NCBI GenBank assembly: GCA_039024295.1
Contig: JBCDIQ010000148.1
Location: 1-12,689 of the forward strand
Origin: JBCDIQ01 sp039024295
GTDB lineage: Bacteria > Bacteroidota > Bacteroidia > J057
Direction: 5' to 3'
DNA: 12,689 bases
Positions 7,236 to 12,689 of this stretch are shown in pieces. Both the position numbers and the translations under genes were made by a program. Position 1 is the first letter of the stretch, and each line of letters opens with the position of its first letter. The notes under the pieces are model-generated. The model worked only from the letters and a program-made list of their open reading frames with translations, did no database searches and was not told where the DNA came from.

Positions 7236-8213
7236 ATGCGTTTCAATTTGCTCTTCATTACCTTGGGAAGTATCTGGTTGTTGATACAATCCTGCGATTC
7301 ACCAGCAAATAATGCCGTTGAGGAAAAAGCACCTGTTTCAAATACGGTAACCGCTGTATCAGATTCTCCAGTAACCGAGGAAGTCTCCCTAAGATCACGG
7401 TCAGCAGGCCCAACGTTTCCCTATAACCTGAAAGAGCCTGATCAAAAGGTCAAGCTTCCCAAAGACCTCGAAGAAATATCTGCACTTTCATATGTAAAGA
7501 AAAATGAGCTGGTCGCCGTTCAGGATGAGAAAGGGAAAATATTTCGGATAGACCTCAAGAAGGAGGAAATAATTGACGACATCAAGTTTGGACCAAGGGG
7601 AGATTATGAAGGAATCGAACTGGTGGGAAAAGACGCTTGGGTGTTACAGTCTGATGGCGTGCTTCACCGGGTAGAAGACTGGCAAAAGGAAGATCCTGTC
7701 ACAGAAAAAATACCAACCGGACTCGCAGCCCGAAATGACACAGAAGGCCTTGGGATGTCAGCGGATGGAAAATTGCTGATTGCCTGTAAAGCCTCCTCTA
7801 AATTGGGAGAAAAGAAATACAAAGGAAAAGCCATTTATGCATTTGACCTCAATACCACCCAGCTTGATCCAACACCATTTTTATTGATCAATTTTGATGA
7901 ACTGGAAAAGCCATCGGAAGATCCTGTTACCCGCTTTTCTGAAAACTTGATCAAAGCTCTCGATCCAGACATCAATTTTCAACCCTCTGGCATTGCTCGG
8001 CACCCTCAGACCGGGCATTATTACATCATTGCCTCGGCAGGGCAGGTGCTGGTCGTTGTGGATGAGTCAAATGAAGTTCTATTCGTCGAAAAATTACCCA
8101 AAAAGGTGTTCAAGCAGCCAGAAGGCATCTGCTTTTCCCCCAAAGGAGAACTGTTCATTTCCAATGAAGGGGTCGGCGGCAAAGGAAATGTGCTGAGGTT
8201 TCAGGCTAAATAG
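7236..8213 (+). CDS. SdiA-regulated-type beta-propeller lipoprotein
   Basis: With the ATG at 7236 the product has 325 residues, beginning with a short basic-hydrophobic signal and a lipobox LIQSC whose Cys20 would be lipidated. In-frame starts at 7209 (ATG) and 7197 (GTG) are possible; I prefer 7236 because it gives a standard lipoprotein signal and leaves room for divergent promoters (the GAF gene starts at 7176). A low-complexity linker (~21-60) leads into a repeated-blade region from ~63 on. Recurrent turns DYEGI (123), DTEGL (168), QPSGI (249) and QPEGI (294) precede strands such as KLLIACK and GELFISNEG. This matches the SdiA-regulated/YjiK-like propeller family, whose function is unknown. 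It is probably tethered in the periplasm or on the outer membrane. The WG-repeat gene follows 86 bp downstream. Confidence 0.8.
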   Translation: MRFNLLFITLGSIWLLIQSCDSPANNAVEEKAPVSNTVTAVSDSPVTEEVSLRSRSAGPTFPYNLKEPDQKVKLPKDLEEISALSYVKKNELVAVQDEKGKIFRIDLKKEEIIDDIKFGPRGDYEGIELVGKDAWVLQSDGVLHRVEDWQKEDPVTEKIPTGLAARNDTEGLGMSADGKLLIACKASSKLGEKKYKGKAIYAFDLNTTQLDPTPFLLINFDELEKPSEDPVTRFSENLIKALDPDINFQPSGIARHPQTGHYYIIASAGQVLVVVDESNEVLFVEKLPKKVFKQPEGICFSPKGELFISNEGVGGKGNVLRFQAK

Positions 8214-8299
8214 GTTAAAAAGCTGAAGTCATTTATACTAATGAATTTGAATTGAAAGTTGCCCGAGGGTAAGGCTATCCACTTTTGGAAAACAGAGGA

Positions 8300-9763
8300 A
8301 TGGAACATGAATTTATCTACGCAATCGTGAGCAGAAATGGGAAGGAAGGAATCATTGATGTTCACGGTAAGGAAATTGTCCCTGCCATTTATGAATCGGT
8401 GGGTACTTTCAAAGAAGGGATGGTTGCTGTTGAACGGAGGGAAAACGATGAATCCAAAAGTAAATGGGGATTTTATGGCAGAGATGGCATGCTGAAAGTG
8501 CCATTTATGTACGATCTGGCCCGTCCATTTGCTGAGGGATTGGCCCCCGTACAACTGGAGGGGAAATGGGGGTATGTAAACCTTGAAGGAGAACTTCAAA
8601 TAGCGTGCAAGTACAACCTTGCGTCTCTATTTTTCGGAGGAAAGGCAATTGTTAAGCTGGGAGATAGAAATGGAATCATCGATACCTCGGGGAATTGGAC
8701 AGTAGATTTACCTTCATTTGATACTGCCGAAATTCTTACTGAGAACATGCTTGCTATCAGTCACAACAAAAAATGGGGCGTCATTACCCTCAAGGGAGAA
8801 ATGATCATCGAACCTATGTATGATTCCCTAAGGTGGATAGAAGGTGTAGGGTGCATGGTTAAAAACGTCCAAGGGGAGGATTTGATGGGGGAAGCCATCT
8901 ATCAAGTAGGAATTATCACCCTGGATGGACAAGAAGTAATCCCGATGAGGTATCGTTCAATTGGCTCTCCCTTCTATGAGGGGGTTGCCCCTTTTGAGGT
9001 CTCAGACCCAGCAGATCCAGAATATTTAAACACCAAATTTGGCCTGCTGCATATTTCAGGGAAAGTTGTATGCCCTCCGGTATATGACTCCGCGACTCCC
9101 CTGATTGACGGTATTTCAATTGTCAGTATAAAGAAAAAAGGAGCAACCCATCCTCATAATCCCTATCGATATGATGAAGTTTTTGGGGCTATTAATAAAA
9201 ATGGAGATGTGGTAATTCCGCTGATCTATTCAAGCCTTCGGCCGATTTTTTTTGAAAACACGCTCCTCATAGCATCAATGGGGCCCTTAAAAAGTGGAGG
9301 TTACATGCACCTAAACAGGGAGACGTTGGCAATCAAGAACCACGCAGACTGGCCAAGGTATGGAATGATTGATTTGAGAGGTAGTGTAATTGTCCCTTTT
9401 GATTACGGACATATTGAGCCTCTTGAAAACGAGTATTTATTGGTGCGATTGGCTGAATACCAAAAATACGGGGTTATCTCTCTTTCAAATCAAGTCATCA
9501 TTCCTTTTCAAAACGCTAAAATAGAATCACTTGGCAAAGGACTCTTCTTCGAAAAATTAGCGGAAGACGTTTGCAGGGTTTTCGACATTCAGCAAAATCT
9601 TTTGCTGGAATTAGCAGGAGTATATGTTACTTCCTATGACCATCAAATGGGTCTTCTTGCAGTTTTAGACAAAAGGAGTGGAAAAAGTGGATACTTAGAC
9701 CTGGAAGGCAATTATATTGTCGAACCCCAATGGGACCGTCCGTTTGAGTTTGAACTGATGTAG
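8300..9763 (+). CDS. WG-repeat protein, cytoplasmic
   Basis: A 487-residue protein built almost wholly of WG (beta-type) repeats of about 35-50 residues. I count ten clear units plus one or two worn ones. Examples are KEGIIDVHGKEIVPAIYES, KWGFYGRDGMLKVPFMYD, KWGYVNLEGELQIACKYN, KWGVITLKGEMIIEPMYDS, KFGLLHISGKVVCPPVYDS, RYGMIDLRGSVIVPFDYG and the final SGYLDLEGNYIVEPQWDRP. There is no signal peptide, lipobox or membrane segment, so it is expected in the cytoplasm. WG repeats are thought to be protein-binding scaffolds; no partner is evident. I chose the ATG at 8300, preceded directly by AGAGGA, over the TTG at 8285. The gene appears by eye richer in A/T than its neighbours. It ends 18 bp before a strong hairpin and converges with the small membrane protein. 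Confidence 0.85.
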   Translation: MEHEFIYAIVSRNGKEGIIDVHGKEIVPAIYESVGTFKEGMVAVERRENDESKSKWGFYGRDGMLKVPFMYDLARPFAEGLAPVQLEGKWGYVNLEGELQIACKYNLASLFFGGKAIVKLGDRNGIIDTSGNWTVDLPSFDTAEILTENMLAISHNKKWGVITLKGEMIIEPMYDSLRWIEGVGCMVKNVQGEDLMGEAIYQVGIITLDGQEVIPMRYRSIGSPFYEGVAPFEVSDPADPEYLNTKFGLLHISGKVVCPPVYDSATPLIDGISIVSIKKKGATHPHNPYRYDEVFGAINKNGDVVIPLIYSSLRPIFFENTLLIASMGPLKSGGYMHLNRETLAIKNHADWPRYGMIDLRGSVIVPFDYGHIEPLENEYLLVRLAEYQKYGVISLSNQVIIPFQNAKIESLGKGLFFEKLAEDVCRVFDIQQNLLLELAGVYVTSYDHQMGLLAVLDKRSGKSGYLDLEGNYIVEPQWDRPFEFELM

Positions 9764-9780
9764 AGAATATTTACACGAAT

Positions 9781-9814
9781 TATCTGATTCAACTCAGGTT
9801 AGTTGAATCAGATA
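9781..9814. terminator. Perfect 14-bp stem hairpin between convergent genes
   Basis: TATCTGATTCAACT (9781-9794) pairs perfectly with AGTTGAATCAGATA (9801-9814) around the loop CAGGTT. It lies 17 bases past the WG-gene stop and 82 bases past the stop of the convergent membrane-protein gene, the place expected for a shared terminator. Neither side has a real T tract, so intrinsic termination is uncertain. It may instead protect 3' ends or be a regulator site. Confidence 0.5.
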
Positions 9815-9896
9815 CGTAGGCCCTAGGAGGATAACAACATAAAAGAGGGGCAGAGCCGAAGAATCTGCCATCACTGGGTATCAAGTCATACAGGTA

Positions 9897-10259
9897 TCAC
9901 CCGCCAGCAGCTTCTCTCTTCTTACGAGCTTCGATAAAGCTTCTAATAAAGAATACCATAGCAAAGATGGTAGTGCCGATCATGATCGCTACCCGTGCAA
10001 TGGCCAGGGTGTCTCCCCGTCCGATTGCTCCGGTGAGGGGTTTGATTAAGCCCAGTAAAATCACCAGGGTTAGCACCACTGCCACGTGAGCAACTACCTT
10101 GTTTTCCTTTTTCACGCCAGGGTTACACGCCAATAAAGCTCCCCCAATTACTACCGGAATTAAGGCAGTCATGGAAGGATCTTCGGAACTGAAATATCCC
10201 CATCCGGCGAGAACGATGAGGCTAATGGCATTAATAAGACTAGCAATATGAGCTTTCAT
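9897..10259 (-). CDS. Small conserved four-helix membrane protein, function unknown
   Basis: A 120-residue, strongly hydrophobic protein with four probable membrane helices (about 5-24, 31-48, 55-78 and 88-110) and a basic C-terminal tail (EARKKREAAGG). Between helices 2 and 3 is LLACNPGVKKENKVVAHVAVV, and after helix 3 GLIKPLTGAIGRGD; these polar loops look like the conserved core of the family. I recall similar short proteins in Bacteroidota and other bacteria, but no assigned function. The start ATG at 10259 leads straight into helix 1. It is transcribed alone; a TAACTTTG match about 60 bp upstream may be its -7 element. The hairpin at 9781-9814 lies beyond its stop. Confidence 0.75.
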   Translation of the reverse strand: MKAHIASLINAISLIVLAGWGYFSSEDPSMTALIPVVIGGALLACNPGVKKENKVVAHVAVVLTLVILLGLIKPLTGAIGRGDTLAIARVAIMIGTTIFAMVFFIRSFIEARKKREAAGG

Positions 10260-10316
10260 AAATGGTTACTTGTTCTGGTAAATTTATGCTTCCTGTAAAC
10301 AGGTGCACCAATGGCG

Positions 10317-10324
10317 CAAAGTTA
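10317..10324 (-). promoter_or_regulatory. Candidate -7 promoter element for the small membrane protein
   Basis: Read on the minus strand this is TAACTTTG, an exact fit to the Bacteroidota -7 consensus TAnnTTTG, 57 bp upstream of the ATG at 10259. No good TTTG -33 element is present at the usual distance (the nearest is 31 bases further up). A small inverted repeat CCTGTaaACAGG at 10292-10303 lies just downstream and could be an operator. The remainder of the 204-bp gap 10260-10463, which also serves the divergent cyclase gene, shows nothing clearer. Confidence 0.3.
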
Positions 10325-10463
10325 ATTAAATATTTGTCTGAAATGAATGGTACCCCAAAGGCAGGCACATATATAGAAAAGACTATCCTTGCAGGTAATT
10401 GTTCTGATGAGGGGAATATTGCTGCCGATACATCATGGTTGAAGTTGTCCGTCTAGATGAAAA

Positions 10464-11630
10464 ATGCTTGTTTGGTGCATGGCTTTCAGGCTTTCTCCTA
10501 AGTTCAAGCGCAATATATCCCGGATCATTCCCTTTGCGGTGATATGGCTGGTGGTTTCATGGGTGTTGTTACTGGCGGAAACAGTTGCTTCCAATAACCA
10601 AAATCTTAGCCCAGGCGAAGCTGTCACCCTCACCTTGCCGGTTTTCACTTTTGCCAGCATTGCCATAGCCGTTGTAGGACTGATGGTAGGAACGCTGGAG
10701 ATGGTCGTTCTGGAAAACGCTTTCAGCCGATATAGCCTGGCACGTAAAATAGCGTATAAGCTGTGTCTGTATTTGCTGTTTCTAATTGTGATCAATTTCC
10801 TGACTTACCCAGTAGCTGCAAGCCTAGAGCTCGGAGTTTCCCCCTTCAATGTACAGGTATGGGAAAAGTTTCAACGCTACCTGCTGAGCATGACCTTCGT
10901 GAACACCCTGGTCCAATTGGGATTTTCTGTCTTGTTGAGTTTGTTGTACGTCGCCATCAGCCAGAACCTGGGCCACCAAGTGCTCATCAACTTTTTCACC
11001 GGCAAATACCATCAACCCCTCATTGAAAATCGCATCTTCATGTTTCTGGACATGAAGTCTTCTACCACCATCGCAGAGCAATTAGGGCACGTGCAGTATT
11101 TTGCTTTGCTTAAGCGGTATTACGCTACTATGTCAGATCCGATCATCAACCATTTCGGAGAGGTATACCAATATATCGGAGATGAAGTGGTAATTACCTG
11201 GAAAGTAACAGCAGGCAGTAACCCTTCAGATAGCCTTTGCTGCTTTTTCTCGATTCAGGAAGCCATGGCTGCAAAGCGTGAATCATTCGAAAGAGATTTT
11301 GGTGTTTTCCCGGAGTTTAAAGCCGGGCTACATGTAGGAGAAGTGACCTCAGGAGAAATTGGTGCCTTGAAAAAAGAAATTGCCTATACCGGGGATGTGC
11401 TGAATACCGCTGCTCGAATTCAGGGAATGTGCAAACGATACGGAGAGGACTTGATCATTTCTCAGGACCTACAAAAACTCATTTCTAAAAATAGCCCATT
11501 CACCCTGGAGGAACTGGGAACCATCGCCCTAAAAGGAAAAGTAAATGATTCACAGTTGTTCGCAGTTTCCAAAAAAATGGATGAATTTACGAACCAAGCT
11601 AACCAGGGAAGTTTCCACAAGAATCACTGA
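10464..11630 (+). CDS. Membrane-anchored class III adenylate/guanylate cyclase
   Basis: The 388-residue product has four hydrophobic segments (about 21-40, 57-80, 98-118, 143-166) followed by a class III cyclase homology domain (~188-370), so the catalytic part is likely cytoplasmic. The metal-binding aspartates are present: Asp196 in FLDMKSST and Asp240 in YQYIGDEVV. The transition-state pair is Asn314 and Arg318 in GDVLNTAARI. The residues that normally select the base are unusual: the lysine before YIGD is Gln236, and the Asp/Thr before the TGD turn is Ala307. The product could be cAMP or cGMP. No HAMP or other input domain is seen, so the membrane segments themselves may sense. The start may be Met6 (10479). 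No effector gene is adjacent. The A2M gene starts 94 bp downstream with a possible promoter of its own. Confidence 0.88.
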   Translation: MLVWCMAFRLSPKFKRNISRIIPFAVIWLVVSWVLLLAETVASNNQNLSPGEAVTLTLPVFTFASIAIAVVGLMVGTLEMVVLENAFSRYSLARKIAYKLCLYLLFLIVINFLTYPVAASLELGVSPFNVQVWEKFQRYLLSMTFVNTLVQLGFSVLLSLLYVAISQNLGHQVLINFFTGKYHQPLIENRIFMFLDMKSSTTIAEQLGHVQYFALLKRYYATMSDPIINHFGEVYQYIGDEVVITWKVTAGSNPSDSLCCFFSIQEAMAAKRESFERDFGVFPEFKAGLHVGEVTSGEIGALKKEIAYTGDVLNTAARIQGMCKRYGEDLIISQDLQKLISKNSPFTLEELGTIALKGKVNDSQLFAVSKKMDEFTNQANQGSFHKNH

Positions 11631-11675
11631 TGAATCCCCTACACATCCAATTTTAACCCTGGGGAGAAACCTAGC

Positions 11676-11706
11676 TTTGAGTTCCCGTCGGGAGGTCGTA
11701 TTTTGG
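11676..11706 (+). promoter_or_regulatory. Candidate Bacteroidota promoter for the A2M lipoprotein
   Basis: TTTG at 11676-11679 (-33 element) is followed after 19 bases by TATTTTGG at 11699-11706, one mismatch from TAnnTTTG. Initiation near 11711-11714 would leave a very short leader before the ATG at 11725. A small inverted repeat, TCCCG-T-CGGGA at 11683-11693, sits between the two elements, where a repressor or activator could act. Confidence 0.4.
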
Positions 11707-11724
11707 GAAAAAGCAAAATTTTCC

Positions 11725-12689
11725 ATGAAACTCCACCACCTCGCCACCTACCTGCTACTGGGGTTACTGCTAGCCGCGTGTAACCAGAATAAAGTTACCA
11801 TCACCGAGTTCTCTCCCGTTGGAGAGGTAAAAGACCTGCAAAGTTTTACCATTCGGTTCTCCGAAGCCCTTGCGCCAGAAGATCAGCAAGACCAATGGCT
11901 CACCGATGAGTTTATCACCTTCAAGCCAGCAATTGACGGACGCTTTAAGTGGACCTCCGCAAATACGCTGCTTTTTTCCCCTGACAGGCCGCTTGAACCG
12001 AGCACCGCCTACACTGCCAAGGTTACCAAAAAGGTCACCTTTGACACTAAGTTTTCCCTTAAAGCCGCCAACTATAAGTTTAACACGGCATTCTTTGACA
12101 TAGAAAATGCAGAGATATTCTGGGATCCAGTACCCCGGACTGACCACGAGGTCAAGGTAGTGGCCAACCTGTATTTCAACTATGAAGTGGATCCGGAAAA
12201 TCTGGCCAACTATTTGGTGGTTTCCGGTGAAGGCTCCTCAAACCCATCGCTCACCATCAATACCCAGGAACCCTCAAAAGTAGTGGCCTTGGACCTGGGC
12301 ACCGTGAAACAAACGTATAAAACCCAAAAATTTACCATCAAAGTAAAATCAGGGGTTCAGCCCATTTCAGGAACTGGAAAACTGGAGGAGGTACGAGATT
12401 TTTCCCTGACGTTGCCGCCGATTACCCGGCTTGCCATCAGTTCTGCTTCTACTCGTTTTGAAGGGGATAAACCCATGATCGAGATTCGGACCACTCAACC
12501 CATTGATCCCAAAAGAATTTCCAGCTATGTAACCGTCAGCCCCAAACCCGCCAGGTTATCGTTTAAAGCTGATGGGAATTCCATAAGGGTATACGGACAG
12601 ATGAAGGCGGGAGATAAATACAACTTGCGCATCAAAAAGGGCATGCCCGGTCACGTCGCCAACCGTTTGCAGGCCGCGGTCTGGCGCGA
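11725..12689 (+). CDS. Alpha-2-macroglobulin-family lipoprotein (5' part, cut by window edge)
   Basis: The frame is open from ATG 11725 to the right edge, giving 321 residues of a protein that in Bacteroidota usually exceeds 1,500. A lipoprotein signal ends in the lipobox LLAAC with Cys19. After it come Ig-like macroglobulin-type segments: FSPVGEVKDLQSFTIRFSEAL, WTSANTLLFSPDRPLEPSTAYT, KVVANLYFNYEVDPENLANYL, then FTIKVKSGVQPISGTGKLEE and a further unit beginning ITRLAISSASTRFEGDKP. This order matches the N-terminal part of bacterial alpha-2-macroglobulins, proposed to trap host or competitor proteases at the cell envelope. The thioester and bait regions would lie beyond the window, so whether it has a thioester cannot be told. 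It is on the same strand as the cyclase but probably separately transcribed. Confidence 0.8.
   Translation, partial: MKLHHLATYLLLGLLLAACNQNKVTITEFSPVGEVKDLQSFTIRFSEALAPEDQQDQWLTDEFITFKPAIDGRFKWTSANTLLFSPDRPLEPSTAYTAKVTKKVTFDTKFSLKAANYKFNTAFFDIENAEIFWDPVPRTDHEVKVVANLYFNYEVDPENLANYLVVSGEGSSNPSLTINTQEPSKVVALDLGTVKQTYKTQKFTIKVKSGVQPISGTGKLEEVRDFSLTLPPITRLAISSASTRFEGDKPMIEIRTTQPIDPKRISSYVTVSPKPARLSFKADGNSIRVYGQMKAGDKYNLRIKKGMPGHVANRLQAAVWR

Noticed and set aside
10262..10456. Small plus-strand open frame (64 residues) between the membrane protein and cyclase genes, and a ~74-codon open stretch on the opposite strand
   Set aside because: Neither has a recognisable domain or convincing start signal. 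They overlap each other and a probable promoter region, so chance openness is the simpler explanation.
4795..11630. A joint signalling system made of the GAF protein and the nucleotide cyclase
   Set aside because: The two genes are over 3 kb apart, on opposite strands, with three unrelated genes between them. Class alone does not support a link.

Overview
The window looks like chromosomal DNA of a Bacteroidota bacterium, most likely from the Cytophagales or Saprospiria side of the phylum, though I cannot fix the genus. Four things point there: a type IX secretion (T9SS) C-terminal sorting domain on the first gene; candidate promoters matching the Bacteroidota -7 element TAnnTTTG rather than an E. 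coli-like -10; few clear Shine-Dalgarno sequences; and lipoproteins plus a UbiA-type prenyltransferase of kinds common in this phylum. I see no rRNA, tRNA, CRISPR array, insertion sequence, phage gene or integration site.

Layout. Bases 1-746 hold the 3' end of a secreted discoidin-fold/T9SS protein. It converges on a DUF523 (TudS-like) iron-sulfur protein (969-1586, minus); the gap between them holds an alternating repeat and a possible gene remnant. A divergent 211-bp gap with a perfect 16-bp-arm palindrome leads into a small plus-strand pair: a VOC-fold protein (1798-2187) and a PaaG-like crotonase (2250-3041). The crotonase ends 3 bp from the stop of a minus-strand series, read from right to left: a 793-residue GAF protein (7176-4795), a SanA-like envelope protein (4617-3970) and a UbiA-family prenyltransferase (3938-3045). 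Divergent from the GAF gene is an SdiA-regulated-type beta-propeller lipoprotein (7236-8213), followed by a cytoplasmic WG-repeat protein (8300-9763). A strong hairpin (9781-9814) separates this from a convergent small four-helix membrane protein (10259-9897). Then come a membrane-anchored class III nucleotide cyclase (10464-11630) and the 5' part of an alpha-2-macroglobulin-family lipoprotein (11725 to the end).

How the genes fit together. The region is mostly envelope, lipid and signalling housekeeping, not one coherent pathway. sanA and ubiA are closely spaced and probably cotranscribed, which fits envelope and lipid functions. VOC and crotonase may form a two-gene unit. The GAF protein and the cyclase are both signalling proteins, but nothing in the sequence links them.

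I did not find a defence island, biosynthetic cluster or clearly new multi-gene system. The points most worth a second look are the divergent-promoter palindrome, the large uncharacterised part of the GAF protein, the cyclase with non-canonical substrate-specifying residues, and the alternating hairpin repeat next to a short protein-like fragment.
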